From: Candidatus Acinetobacter avistercoris
GTDB lineage: Bacteria > Pseudomonadota > Gammaproteobacteria > Pseudomonadales > Moraxellaceae
Reading direction: 5' to 3'
DNA length: 64,000 nt
Assembly (NCBI GenBank): GCA_018883945.1
Contig: JAHLFF010000111.1
Coordinates: forward strand, 1 to 64,000
Under the pieces are notes generated by a model. That model was not told the origin of the DNA, ran no database searches, and saw only the letters and a program-made list of their open reading frames with translations. The translations under genes were made by a program, and so were the position numbers. Below are positions 1-8,360 of the stretch, piece by piece. The stretch's first letter is position 1. Each line of letters begins with the position of its first letter.

Positions 1-125
1 CCGAGTTCGGCGTCGTTTTTTATTTTTCCACAAGACTGTTTGAGTTCTTGCGCAAAGGTCAGATCTGCGTGGCTGATGGTTTGAATGCTACAAAGCAAGC
101 AGAGGAGTACCCATTTTTCATTCAT
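1..125 (-). CDS. Partial secreted protein, N-terminus only (unknown family)
   Basis: An open frame starts at an ATG at 125 on the minus strand and runs off the left edge of the window, so only about 41 residues are visible. The start has a GAG eight bases upstream. The peptide begins MNEKWVLLCLLCSIQTISHA, a short basic n-region followed by a hydrophobic core and a plausible signal-peptidase site after SHA, so export through Sec is likely. The mature part visible (DLTFAQELKQSCGKIKNDAE) contains one cysteine. It lies downstream of allA in the same orientation. The family cannot be named from this fragment. Confidence 0.5.
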   Translation of the reverse strand, partial: MNEKWVLLCLLCSIQTISHADLTFAQELKQSCGKIKNDAEL

Positions 126-205
126 GCTTTAAACTCGTTCGCAGTTGTCTTATTCATAGCAAATAAAAGCAATGAGTTCAAATCTTTAAAGAATGTTGAG
201 TCCAT

Positions 206-706
206 TCAAAATTCCACAACAATCGGGCTTTTCAAGCTATAAACATCACAATTAGATCCGTTACCAATTCGATCAATAACGGCAAAATCACTTGGGCTTT
301 CTAAAGTCAAAAGTGGATGATGCCATGTGCCTGCACGGTAGTTAACCCCTTGAGAACCATCTGTCATAAATGCACAAAGTTGAGTTAAATCGGGTTCATG
401 TGAATTTAAACTCGGTGCAACGATGACCAAAAATTTTTGACCTTGCATCGGAATAAAAGCTTGTGAACCGAGGGGGTGTCGCTCAAGCATTAAAATTTCA
501 AAAGGAGAGATGGTGCTTTTAATATTTCTAAAAATACTAATGCCTGTGCGTGCTTCCCCAATAATTTCAGTTTGAACCAAGGCATGATAACGTTCGGTGT
601 GGGCGTCATTGATATGGAAAAAATCATTTCCTGTACAGCCAATCACTTCACCAAATGGGGCAAAATTTTCAGCAGTCAAAGGCTGAATACAAATACGAGA
701 CGTCAT
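206..706 (-). CDS. allA: Ureidoglycolate lyase
   Basis: The product (166 aa) matches the AllA family, which splits ureidoglycolate into glyoxylate and urea, the last step of purine ring degradation. Family features visible are the N-terminal ENFAPFGEVI, the central FRNIKSTISPFEILMLERHP segment and the GTWHHPLLTL motif of the cupin-like fold. The frame opens at a TTG at 733, but the ATG at 706 is preferred: GAG lies nine bases upstream of it and its length fits the family. It follows allantoicase by about 110 bases in the same direction and is probably co-transcribed with it. Confidence 0.9.
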   Translation of the reverse strand: MTSRICIQPLTAENFAPFGEVIGCTGNDFFHINDAHTERYHALVQTEIIGEARTGISIFRNIKSTISPFEILMLERHPLGSQAFIPMQGQKFLVIVAPSLNSHEPDLTQLCAFMTDGSQGVNYRAGTWHHPLLTLESPSDFAVIDRIGNGSNCDVYSLKSPIVVEF

Positions 707-818
707 AAGTAAATGCTCAATTGAATTGATCAAAATCCACAGAGTGAATGAAAAAAATAATCACCATAATTTGATAATTAACCACTTATGGTGATTTTCA
801 AAAGTTGATAAATCTAAA

Positions 819-1820
819 TTATTTTTTATTCCACAGACGAATCCGACTAATGCCACCATCTGGAATCATATTGACGCGAATATGTGAGATTTTTTCATGC
901 ATTAAAATTTCATTCATAAAGCTATGAATTTGATCCATTTGCATCGGCTGAGCCTCGAGTAAAAAGGGCCAAAACATACTTTGAGGAATCAATTGAGGAT
1001 CAGTTGCATCTTCAATATAAATAGCTTGAATAGACACCTCAGCAGGATAGTTTCCTTTGAAATGTGCGGTATCAATATCGATTCTTTCAATTGAACCTGC
1101 TTCGCCAAGTGCCAAAATACACCAATCGAAACCAGGTGCACGACGACGCTTGGTTTCCCAACCATCTCCCATATTTAGGCCGCGGCCTGGGTTAATCAAA
1201 TGACGTGGATGACCAAAATGTGCATCACTATAAGCGATGACACGACCACCATTTTCAAGCGCAATGAGATCTAAACGATCTGTATTATTTTGACGTTGTG
1301 GTTTGACTTCACCATAGACACGGAAACGCGCAATGCCGCCATCGGGGAAAATATTCAGTCGAATATGACTAAAAGTCTGATCATTATGAATATCAAAAAG
1401 ATGATGCTGACTCGGACTTAATATACTGTTTGGTAAAATAGAGTGCCACTCAACAGTGCTTAAGTCACCCTTTGGTGCAAAACATCCTTCAACTGATGCT
1501 GAGGCTGGATAGTTCCCTGAAAAAAAAGTCGTATCAATATCTAAAGCTTTGATTTGACCTGCAACACCCAATTTAACGATTGACCAATCATAGCCTGCAT
1601 GGCGTTTACGGCGAGTTTCCCAACCATCCATCCATTTGCCATGGTCATCAAATTTATCTTCTACAAAAATGGGCGGCTCAAATTGCAACATTCGTTTTGC
1701 TTCTGCAAAAAACTCATCTGAACATTCAATAATTTCTGCACCAATTCTAAGATCTGATAAGTTAGTAAGTTGCTGTATTGGTGCGGGTATTTCAAAAATT
1801 GGTGCAAATAAAGTTGCCAT
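819..1820 (-). CDS. alc: Allantoicase
   Basis: Allantoicase hydrolyses allantoate to ureidoglycolate and urea. The 333-residue protein shows the typical internal duplication of the family: two jelly-roll halves, each with a WMDGWETRRKRHAGYDW or MGDGWETKRRRAPGFDW block (about residues 64-80 and 207-223) and a following IDIDT-F-GNYPA segment. The C-terminus SHIRVNMIPDGGISRIRLW is characteristic. GGAAG lies upstream of the ATG. The gene is divergent from hpxO, and a -24/-12 type promoter-like site on the minus strand at 1926-1941 could drive it together with allA. Confidence 0.95.
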   Translation of the reverse strand: MATLFAPIFEIPAPIQQLTNLSDLRIGAEIIECSDEFFAEAKRMLQFEPPIFVEDKFDDHGKWMDGWETRRKRHAGYDWSIVKLGVAGQIKALDIDTTFFSGNYPASASVEGCFAPKGDLSTVEWHSILPNSILSPSQHHLFDIHNDQTFSHIRLNIFPDGGIARFRVYGEVKPQRQNNTDRLDLIALENGGRVIAYSDAHFGHPRHLINPGRGLNMGDGWETKRRRAPGFDWCILALGEAGSIERIDIDTAHFKGNYPAEVSIQAIYIEDATDPQLIPQSMFWPFLLEAQPMQMDQIHSFMNEILMHEKISHIRVNMIPDGGISRIRLWNKK

Positions 1821-1925
1821 TATAATCTTCCATACAATATGTTCGATAGCTGATGAATAGTGTTCATAATCAACTCACTTCATCAGAATTCCATGCCCCA
1901 AAAAGGTCATGGCCTCACATTAAAA

Positions 1926-1941
1926 TGCACAGCGTGTGCCA
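1926..1941 (-). promoter_or_regulatory. Candidate sigma-54 promoter for alc-allA
   Basis: On the minus strand the sequence reads TGGCACA-N4-GTGCA, with GG and GC exactly ten bases apart, as required for -24/-12 promoters. The -24 box is nearly perfect and the -12 box has one mismatch (GTGCA for TTGCA). A start near 1915 would give a leader of about 95 bases to alc. Visual call. Confidence 0.5.
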
Positions 1942-1978
1942 ATTTTATTCATTCTTTTCTTTTTCTATTTTCTGGACA

Positions 1979-1994
1979 TGGCACGTTTTTCGCA
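1979..1994 (+). promoter_or_regulatory. Candidate sigma-54 promoter for hpxO
   Basis: TGGCACG-TTTT-TCGCA matches the sigma-54 consensus TGGCACG-N4-TTGCW with one mismatch, and GG-N10-GC spacing is exact. Transcription would begin near 2005, 30 bases before the hpxO start. The site is divergent to a similar one for alc 40 bases away. Confidence 0.65.
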
Positions 1995-2034
1995 ATTTAA
2001 CCCTCTAAAGACATTCAGTATGAGGAGAAAATAG

Positions 2035-3192
2035 ATGGAGATTGCAATTATTGGTGCAGGCATGGGCGGTTTAACGACGGGAATTGCACTGAAAAAATTT
2101 GGACATCAAGTCACCATCTATGAACAAACGCAACACATTTTACCGGTCGGTGCTGCTATTTCATTGTGGTCAAATGGGGTGAAATGTCTGAATTATTTAG
2201 GGTTGACCGAACAAGTGGCAAAGCTTGGTGGTCAAATGGATCATCTTGCTTATGTGGATGGTTTGTCAGGTGAGGTGATGACTCAATTTAGCCTCTATCC
2301 ATTGATCGAAGAAGTTGGACAGCGTCCTTATCCTGTATCACGTGCTGAATTACAAAATATGCTGATGGATGAGTTTGGACGTGAAGATATTCAATTGGGT
2401 AAAAGAATGATTGCGTTGGAAGATCAAACGGATCAAGTAAAAATCATATTTGCAGATGGTTCAGAGGTATATACAGACTTATTGGTTGGTGCAGATGGAA
2501 CACACTCAATGACCCGTGCCTATGTATTAGATGAGCAGGTAGAGCGTCGTTATGCTGGTTATGTGAACTGGAATGGATTGGTCGAAATTTCAGAGGATTT
2601 AGCACCAGCAGATCAATGGACCACATTTGTTGGAGAGGGTAAACGTGCTTCGCTCATGCCTGTATCCGATCATCGATTTTATTTCTTTTTTGACGTACCG
2701 TTGCCTGTGGGACTTGAAAATGATCGAAGCCAGTACCAGCGCTTACTTAAGACGTATTTTGAAGGATGGTGTCCTCAGGTGCAGCATCTGATTGACGCGA
2801 TCGATGAACAAAAAACCAATCGTGTTGAAATTCATGATATTGAACCTTTTGCACAATTTTATAAGGGGCGAGTGGTGATTGTCGGCGATGCTGCGCATAG
2901 CACTACGCCTGATATTGGGCAGGGGGGATGCCAAGCCATGGAAGATGCGATTTATTTGGCTCGTGCCTTGCAAATCAATACATTGGGTTTACAAGATGCA
3001 TTAAAACGTTATCAAAATAAACGTAATGAACGTACAGGGGAAATGGTGTTACGAGCGCGGAAACGTTGCGATATCACCCATATGAAAGATGAGTTGGTGA
3101 CTCAAGCCTGGTATGAAGATCTACGCCAAGAACAAGGACCTCACATTATGAAGGGGATTATGAGCAATATTGTGGGAAATCCACTAGATTAA
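2035..3192 (+). CDS. hpxO: FAD-dependent urate hydroxylase
   Basis: This 385-residue flavoprotein belongs to the aromatic-ring hydroxylase superfamily and matches the HpxO-type urate hydroxylase, which converts urate to 5-hydroxyisourate with NADH and O2. Visible motifs are the FAD-binding [13 protein letters not shown] at the N-terminus, the DG motif around [12 protein letters not shown], and the second FAD motif [15 protein letters not shown] near residues 282-296. The start has GAGGAG seven bases upstream. Its product is the substrate of UraH encoded at 6177-6503, which supports urate rather than another aromatic as substrate. Related salicylate-hydroxylase-like enzymes have similar folds, so the call rests partly on context. 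Confidence 0.9.
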   Translation: MEIAIIGAGMGGLTTGIALKKFGHQVTIYEQTQHILPVGAAISLWSNGVKCLNYLGLTEQVAKLGGQMDHLAYVDGLSGEVMTQFSLYPLIEEVGQRPYPVSRAELQNMLMDEFGREDIQLGKRMIALEDQTDQVKIIFADGSEVYTDLLVGADGTHSMTRAYVLDEQVERRYAGYVNWNGLVEISEDLAPADQWTTFVGEGKRASLMPVSDHRFYFFFDVPLPVGLENDRSQYQRLLKTYFEGWCPQVQHLIDAIDEQKTNRVEIHDIEPFAQFYKGRVVIVGDAAHSTTPDIGQGGCQAMEDAIYLARALQINTLGLQDALKRYQNKRNERTGEMVLRARKRCDITHMKDELVTQAWYEDLRQEQGPHIMKGIMSNIVGNPLD

Positions 3193-3266
3193 AACGATAT
3201 TTACATGATTTTTCGAATCTTTTATTCATACAATTGCATTCATTTCTATCCATACACGGGCTACAC

Positions 3267-3294
3267 AGGGCTGACTAGGTCAAAGCCCTTTTTT
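3267..3294 (+). terminator. Rho-independent terminator after hpxO
   Basis: AGGGCTGAC and GTC-AA-AGCCCT form a stem with a small bulge, followed by a run of six T on the plus strand. Confidence 0.7.
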
Positions 3295-3299
3295 GAGTT

Positions 3300-3818
3300 C
3301 TATTGTATTTGAGAAGACTCAAAGTTGAGTTGCATGAACACCAAATCACGCCATTTTCCAAACTTTTGACCCACTTGCGGCATCAAACCAGTGTGTATAA
3401 ATCCTAGCTTTTGATGGAGATGGATAGATGCAGCATTTTCCTGATCTATTGCAGCAACCATGACTTTGATTTGATGCGATTGTGCATGTTCAATAAGGTG
3501 TTGCAATAAGCGCTTTCCGAGGCCTTTTTGGCTGAACTCTGGTGAAATGTAGATCGAATGTTCAACGGTTTGCCGAAATCCAGAAATATTGCGGAATGTA
3601 CTGTACTCAGCAAAACCAGCAATGATTTTTGAATCAAGATCTTCTATGACAAAAAGTGGGAAGCCCTCGCTTTGTAATTGCTTAAACCAGTTCTGATAAT
3701 GGTTTAAATCATAGGGTTCATTGTTCCATGTGGCTAAGCCATTGAGAATCTCTGCATTATAGATAGTTTGAATACGTAATAAATCATCGCTTATTGCTGG
3801 ACGAATTGAGAAGCTCAT
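3300..3818 (-). CDS. GNAT N-acetyltransferase, phosphinothricin/methionine-sulfoximine type
   Basis: The 172-residue protein is a GNAT acetyltransferase of the Pat/MddA group. It starts with SFSIRPAISDDLLRIQTIYN, carries the acetyl-CoA-binding segment SIYISPEFSQKGLGKRLLQHLIEHA (about residues 89-113), then AAIDQENAASIHLHQKLGFIHTG and ends with the group's GKWRDLVFMQL. Members acetylate the amino group of phosphinothricin, methionine sulfoximine or related amino acids. The true substrate here is not shown. No clear ribosome-binding site precedes the ATG. It sits convergent to hpxO and probably has no role in urate use. Confidence 0.85.
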   Translation of the reverse strand: MSFSIRPAISDDLLRIQTIYNAEILNGLATWNNEPYDLNHYQNWFKQLQSEGFPLFVIEDLDSKIIAGFAEYSTFRNISGFRQTVEHSIYISPEFSQKGLGKRLLQHLIEHAQSHQIKVMVAAIDQENAASIHLHQKLGFIHTGLMPQVGQKFGKWRDLVFMQLNFESSQIQ

Positions 3819-3867
3819 TGTTGTGAATCGTTTTGGTTATATGACGCAAATGTTGAGCCTCAGAGCA

Positions 3868-3894
3868 TAAAAAAGCAAGACCGAAGTCTTGCTT
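3868..3894 (-). terminator. Terminator after the OmpK/Tsx-like gene
   Basis: AAGCAAGAC-CGAA-GTCTTGCTT forms a nine-base-pair stem with a tetraloop. The T-run lies on the minus strand, so it terminates the gene at 3932-4666. Confidence 0.85.
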
Positions 3895-3931
3895 ACAATA
3901 AGCTTTTTTTATGAAGCTTTTTTATGAATCA

Positions 3932-4666
3932 TTAGAAATGATATTTCACAAGCGCACTCACGTTGTTTTCATCAGTATCTTTAAATCCATATTTGTTATT
4001 CCAGATTGAGTGCTCAATACCTAAATACAGTTTAGTCTCTGGAGAAATATGCTTGCCTGCATTCCATTTGTATTGAGTCGTCCAGTTCAGTTCACTGGCA
4101 TGATCTTTTTCTGCAGTAGACCAATCTAGGAATCCATCAACAAGAAATTCTTCAGCACCAAGTTTGAATGGAATACCGTATGCAAAGGTCAACTGATAAT
4201 CATCAACCGTTGCCTCATTTGCAGCTTTATAAAAGTTGATTTGTGCATATTGAAATTTAGGAATCGCAAGGTCAAAACCAATACCATATAAGTAGTTATT
4301 GGTATTGCTTCCTTCACTTGAGTTCGCTTCCCAAGTCGTTGCAATCAATACATCTTTAATTGGTCCGAGCTCAAGTTTTTGACCTGAAACAGCACCTAAA
4401 CTTAAACGTGGTGAAGCTTCGAAATACGTTGCATTGCCACTATCATTATGTGTACGGTCAGCAAAGGCGAAGAAATCACCATACTTGAGTTTTGCTGTAT
4501 ATTCGAAGGTAATTGTACTTTGGTCATTCTTGTCACCTGCGAATGGAAAAGCATAATTCTCACCATATAAACCAGTGATGCTAAAATCTTGCCAAATTGG
4601 TGCTGCTTGAGAAAATGTAGCAGCCGAAACAAGTGCACATGATGCAACGATTTTTGAAAACTTCAT
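3932..4666 (-). CDS. OmpK/Tsx-like outer-membrane channel protein
   Basis: The 244-residue product has a Sec signal peptide (MKFSKIVASCALVSAATFSQA) and a mature part rich in alternating beta strands, ending in a C-terminal phenylalanine (LVKYHF), as expected for an outer-membrane barrel. The WQDFSITGLYGENYAFPF start and the DQSTITFEYTAKLKYGDFFAFADRTH block are typical of the nucleoside-specific channel OmpK/Tsx family. The frame is open to 4726, but the ATG at 4666 begins the signal peptide and has GGGG eight bases upstream. Placed beside a urate permease, it may serve purine entry across the outer membrane (inference). Confidence 0.8.
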   Translation of the reverse strand: MKFSKIVASCALVSAATFSQAAPIWQDFSITGLYGENYAFPFAGDKNDQSTITFEYTAKLKYGDFFAFADRTHNDSGNATYFEASPRLSLGAVSGQKLELGPIKDVLIATTWEANSSEGSNTNNYLYGIGFDLAIPKFQYAQINFYKAANEATVDDYQLTFAYGIPFKLGAEEFLVDGFLDWSTAEKDHASELNWTTQYKWNAGKHISPETKLYLGIEHSIWNNKYGFKDTDENNVSALVKYHF

Positions 4667-4709
4667 ATTTTTAACCCCAGAGAAAGCGCTAACAGAATAC
4701 CTATTCTTT

Positions 4710-4725
4710 AGCAAAAATAAAGCCA
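4710..4725 (-). promoter_or_regulatory. Possible sigma-54 promoter for the OmpK/Tsx-like gene
   Basis: The minus strand reads TTGGC-N7-TTTGCT with GG and GC ten bases apart. The -12 box is perfect, but the -24 box lacks the ACG part of TGGCACG. It lies about 45 bases upstream of the start codon. Confidence 0.4.
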
Positions 4726-4777
4726 AAATTGATATGTGGATAAAATAAGCCCGTAAAAATAGACTTATTTTTTAATA

Positions 4778-6136
4778 TTAATGATGTAAATCAATTGTTT
4801 GATTCGTTTTTATGTTCGTTTTTTTTTCAAAAAAGCGCACATGATTGAACAAGATATTCAGCAAAATTGCCATTAAACATGTTGAACTAATGCCAGAGTG
4901 AAAGAGGGTTTGGACCCATTGAGGAAAGTGTGCATAAAAAGAGGCATCTATGATTGGAATCATGCCTGCAGCGATAGACGTCGCGACAATGATGAGGTTT
5001 TTTTGTTCGTTATAATCAATTTTTGCCAGTGTTCGAATTCCACTTGCAGCGACTGTACCAAACAGAACCAAACCCGCACCGCCTAAGACGGGCACAGGGA
5101 TCGCAGCGATAAAATAACCCATGACTGGCAGTAGACCAAGTAAGACTAAAATCATCCCACCTGCTGCAACGACATAACGGCTTTTCACGCCAGTGATAGC
5201 GACCAGTCCTACATTTTGTGCAAAAGCACTTTGCATGAATGAACCAAAAATAGGTGCAACTGCACTTGAAAGCATATCTGCACGTAAACCATTCGAGATC
5301 CGTTTAGCATCGACGTCAGTTCCAATAATTTCACTGACTGCTAAAATATCTGCTGTGGTTTCAGTCATGATAACTAAGGTAACAATTAACATCGATAAAA
5401 TGGCCGTAAATTCGAAAGTCGGCATACCAAATGCAAAAAAACCTGGGAACTGTATCCACGCACCTTGACCCACGAGACTTAAATCACCAAAGCCAAATGT
5501 GAAGGCTAAAATAGTGCCAAAAACAATCGCGAGTAAAATCGATAGTCGACGAATAACAGCATGACGCGATAAGTTTAAAAGAATAACAACAGCAAGCGTG
5601 ATGAGCGCCAAACTAATATTTTCTATGCTTCCCCAGTCGGATGCATTCTTATTGCCGCCCATCATCCAGCGAACGGCAACGGGAAGTAGTGATAAGCCAA
5701 TAATCGTAATAACGCAGCCTGTGACAATAGGCGGAAAGAAACGAATGATTTTTGAAAAATAAGGCGCTAAAAAGAAACCAATAAGTGAGGCGACAATGAC
5801 TGCCCCATAGACTGCTTGTAATCCGCCTCCAGTCGTAACGATCGCAATCATGGTTGCTACCCCTGCAAAGGAGACACCTTGTACGAGTGGGAGTTGAGCG
5901 CCAATATATTTCACACCAATAGTTTGTAATATTGTTGCGAGACCACCGACAAATAAAGCGGCGGTAATCAGCAGTCCAATTTCCATACCCGAAAGCCCTG
6001 CGGCAGCACCCACAATTAATGGAGGAGCAATAATGCCGCCATACATCGTTAAGACATGTTGTAAGCCGTAGGCGATACTTTTATTGAATCCTAAGTATTC
6101 ATGTTCAGGTGAAAGGTTCTCTTTATTGTTTGGCAT
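4778..6136 (-). CDS. NCS2-family purine (urate/xanthine) permease
   Basis: The 452-residue polytopic membrane protein belongs to the NCS2/NAT nucleobase:cation symporters. It has about 12-14 hydrophobic segments, the FNKSIAYGLQHVLTMYGGIIAPPL start and the NAT signature segment QNVGLVAITGV, whose spacing (Q-N-x-G-x4-T-G) fits urate/xanthine rather than uracil carriers. The gene follows uraH by 40 bases on the same strand, so it is likely co-transcribed with uraD-uraH and imports urate for the pathway. Substrate is inferred from signature and context. Confidence 0.88.
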   Translation of the reverse strand: MPNNKENLSPEHEYLGFNKSIAYGLQHVLTMYGGIIAPPLIVGAAAGLSGMEIGLLITAALFVGGLATILQTIGVKYIGAQLPLVQGVSFAGVATMIAIVTTGGGLQAVYGAVIVASLIGFFLAPYFSKIIRFFPPIVTGCVITIIGLSLLPVAVRWMMGGNKNASDWGSIENISLALITLAVVILLNLSRHAVIRRLSILLAIVFGTILAFTFGFGDLSLVGQGAWIQFPGFFAFGMPTFEFTAILSMLIVTLVIMTETTADILAVSEIIGTDVDAKRISNGLRADMLSSAVAPIFGSFMQSAFAQNVGLVAITGVKSRYVVAAGGMILVLLGLLPVMGYFIAAIPVPVLGGAGLVLFGTVAASGIRTLAKIDYNEQKNLIIVATSIAAGMIPIIDASFYAHFPQWVQTLFHSGISSTCLMAILLNILFNHVRFFEKKTNIKTNQTIDLHH

Positions 6137-6176
6137 AATTATTCCCTCAGTTTTCTATTTAACGCATGTTTTTTTA

Positions 6177-6503
6177 TTAGCTACCACGGTAGGTTGAATA
6201 TGCAAAAGGGCTGATTAATAGAGGAATATGGTAGTGCTGTTGAGCCTGCGTAATAGAGAAGTGAATGACGACTTTAGGAAAAAAAGTCGCTAATTGTTTC
6301 GCTGCAAAATAAGGCTGAGTCATAAATTCGAGCGCATAATTTCCAGCTTTAATTTTCTCTAAACCAAAATCTTGGGCAAGTACTCGACCATCCGTATTGG
6401 TGAATGCAGTAGCAAGTAATTCACCACTTTCGGTCAATAATTTGATTTCAACATTGACAGCAGGTTGGCCGAGATGAGTATCTAAAATATGGGTGCTGAT
6501 CAT
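6177..6503 (-). CDS. uraH: 5-hydroxyisourate hydrolase
   Basis: This 108-residue transthyretin-like enzyme hydrolyses 5-hydroxyisourate to OHCU. The family's N-terminal ISTHILDTHLGQPA, with its catalytic histidine, and the invariant C-terminal tetrapeptide YRGS are both present. Its length equals that of bacterial homologues. Its start overlaps the end of uraD by four bases, indicating translational coupling. It acts directly after HpxO. Confidence 0.95.
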   Translation of the reverse strand: MISTHILDTHLGQPAVNVEIKLLTESGELLATAFTNTDGRVLAQDFGLEKIKAGNYALEFMTQPYFAAKQLATFFPKVVIHFSITQAQQHYHIPLLISPFAYSTYRGS

Positions 6504-7003
6504 GCTTGAATCTCCTGTGCCAATCTTAATAATGCAATGTCTAAAAGCTGTTGATGAACGCCCTTTTTTTCTAATTCGATATCATTGAGGAGGCGAGTAT
6601 TGAGGGCTGTTAAAATTTGCTCACTATTTAATCCAGTTGCTTTGATTAAAAAGATAAAACCAAATTTTTTTTCATAAGCAAGATTGCCTTCATATAGCGC
6701 ATCTAATGTCGCTTCCGTAGGAGAAAGCGCTGCTTGTTCACGATTTGAAAATATATTTTCTTGAGCACTTAGCACCGCTTTTGCTTGTTTTTCACCAATA
6801 CGAGGATGGGTGTTTAAAGCTGAATCAATCTCATCCCAAGACCATGAGTTGGCTTGATCTTTGGCGAATTTAAGTAAGTGATCTACGGTGTTAAAAGGGC
6901 GATTTTTGATGATGTTGTCAGCCCAGCGCCTTATATGAACGCAATGTTGTAATAGCGCTTGAATTTGTTTTGGGTCGGCTTGATTAAATTCTGAAAGAAA
7001 CAC
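6500..7003 (-). CDS. uraD: OHCU decarboxylase
   Basis: The 167-residue protein decarboxylates 2-oxo-4-hydroxy-4-carboxy-5-ureidoimidazoline to (S)-allantoin. The family motif HPRIGEKQ (residues 71-78), with the catalytic histidine, is present, as is the FGFIFLIKATGLNSEQIL block. Translation starts at GTG with AGG eight bases upstream. A good -24/-12 promoter-like site lies about 40 bases upstream. A strong terminator separates it from puuE, so uraD-uraH-permease appears to be its own operon. Confidence 0.93.
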   Translation of the reverse strand: MFLSEFNQADPKQIQALLQHCVHIRRWADNIIKNRPFNTVDHLLKFAKDQANSWSWDEIDSALNTHPRIGEKQAKAVLSAQENIFSNREQAALSPTEATLDALYEGNLAYEKKFGFIFLIKATGLNSEQILTALNTRLLNDIELEKKGVHQQLLDIALLRLAQEIQA

Positions 7004-7043
7004 AATAAAAGCCTAATTTAAAAAATGAACATAGGACTTAATT

Positions 7044-7059
7044 TGCAATATCGATGCCA
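7044..7059 (-). promoter_or_regulatory. Candidate sigma-54 promoter for uraD-uraH-permease
   Basis: The minus strand reads TTGGCA-N6-TTGCA with exact GG-N10-GC spacing, full matches in the core of both boxes. A start near 7032 would give a leader of about 30 bases. Confidence 0.6.
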
Positions 7060-7113
7060 AAAAATAATGATGTAAAAAAGAGTATAAGTCGCGTGAAAAA
7101 GCGCATAAATAAC

Positions 7114-7147
7114 AGCAAAAAGCTCATTTTAAAATGAACTTTTTGCT
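7114..7147 (-). terminator. Hairpin terminator after puuE
   Basis: AGCAAAAAG and CTTTTTGCT flank an inner palindrome TCATTTT/AAAATGA, giving a stem of about 16 pairs ten bases after the puuE stop. There is only a weak T-rich tail on the minus strand. Confidence 0.6.
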
Positions 7148-7157
7148 CAATGTGATT

Positions 7158-8120
7158 TTATGGTGCGAAATGTGTTTGCCAGTGTGCAGCAATATCTCCG
7201 CGACGACATATCCAGACTTTTTCATGCGACTGTATGTAATCTAAGAATTTTTGTAATGCCTTAAAGCGCGCAGGGCGACCTAAAAGGCGACAATGCATAC
7301 CAATCGATAACATTTTAGGTGCAGTATCACCTTCGGCATAAAGCACATCGAAAGCATCTTTTAAATATTGAAAAAACTGTTCAGCATGATTAAAACCATT
7401 GGGCGCACTGAATTTCATATCATTGGTGTCTAAGGTATACGGAATAATGAGATGCGGACGTGAAATCCCTTCAGGATTCGTCAATTGAGTCCAAAATGGT
7501 AAGTCATCGCCGTAGTAATCGCAGTCATATTGGATTTGCGGAAATTCAGCCAAAAGTTGACGTGTATTGGGACTATCTCGCCCTGTGTACCATCCGATCG
7601 GCGCTTGATCAAACAAGGCCGTTAAAACACTGATTGCCTGATCCATATGTTGGCGTTCAGTAGCAATATCCATGTGTTGATAATGCAACCAGCGTTGACC
7701 ATGCGAGACGACATCGTAGTTAGATTCTTGAATGGCTTGAACAATATAGGGATTTCGCACCAAAGCCATACCGACACCAAAAATGGTCATGGGCAAATTG
7801 CGCCGTTTAAACTCATCATGAATGCGCCAAAAACCTGCACGGGATCCATACTCATACATGGAATCTATAGACATATGCTTTGTATCAAAACTTTGGACGC
7901 CTACAAGTTCGGATAAAAATTGCTCAGATCCAGCATCACCGTGTTCTATGTGATTTTCACCACCTTCTTCATAATTCAAAACGAATTGCACCGCGATACG
8001 GGCTTGATTCGGCCATCGTGGATGCGGAGGATGACAGTGATAGCCAATTAAATCTCTAGAATAAGGTTCTTTTTGAATGGCATCTATGAGTTGTTGTCCG
8101 CGCAAGTAATTACTTGTCAC
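7158..8120 (-). CDS. puuE: Allantoinase, PuuE (polysaccharide-deacetylase-like) type
   Basis: The 320-residue protein is the metal-independent type of allantoinase that hydrolyses allantoin to allantoate, unrelated to the amidohydrolase AllB. Landmarks are YHCHPPHPRWPNQARIAVQF near the start, NYEEGGENHIEHGD, EYGSRAGFWRIHDEF, SHGQRWLHYQ and GWYTGRDSPNTRQLL, all typical of PuuE. The end (MHCRLLGRPARFKALQKFLD) is also diagnostic. It joins UraD and allantoicase in the pathway. A sigma-54-like site about 175 bases upstream may drive it. Confidence 0.95.
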   Translation of the reverse strand: MTSNYLRGQQLIDAIQKEPYSRDLIGYHCHPPHPRWPNQARIAVQFVLNYEEGGENHIEHGDAGSEQFLSELVGVQSFDTKHMSIDSMYEYGSRAGFWRIHDEFKRRNLPMTIFGVGMALVRNPYIVQAIQESNYDVVSHGQRWLHYQHMDIATERQHMDQAISVLTALFDQAPIGWYTGRDSPNTRQLLAEFPQIQYDCDYYGDDLPFWTQLTNPEGISRPHLIIPYTLDTNDMKFSAPNGFNHAEQFFQYLKDAFDVLYAEGDTAPKMLSIGMHCRLLGRPARFKALQKFLDYIQSHEKVWICRRGDIAAHWQTHFAP

Positions 8121-8293
8121 AATCAGTTATCCTTTTGATAGTTTTTTAAAATAGCACTTGCATAATTTTCAGATACAAACGATATTCGAAGTATAAGAAG
8201 ACGGTTCTGCAGACCTTTTTCAAGTGTTTCATTTTGATGATGGAGGTCTTATTCCACACGAAAATTTAAAATACTTTGAATGACTTAATTACA

Positions 8294-8309
8294 AGCGACA
8301 AACGTGCCA
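8294..8309 (-). promoter_or_regulatory. Candidate sigma-54 promoter for puuE
   Basis: The minus strand reads TGGCACG-TTTG-TCGCT. The -24 box is perfect and GG-N10-GC spacing is exact; the -12 box has the same T-C-G-C variant as the hpxO site. The leader to puuE would be about 160 bases. Confidence 0.6.
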
Positions 8310-8360
8310 AGTTAAAATCTTGTTGTACAAAATGATTCGAAAAAAGTGAGGATGATATTT

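Noticed and set aside
48..242. 64-codon plus-strand ORF at the left edge
   Set aside because: It overlaps the signal-peptide start of a minus-strand gene and the end of allA, and has no SD or recognisable features.
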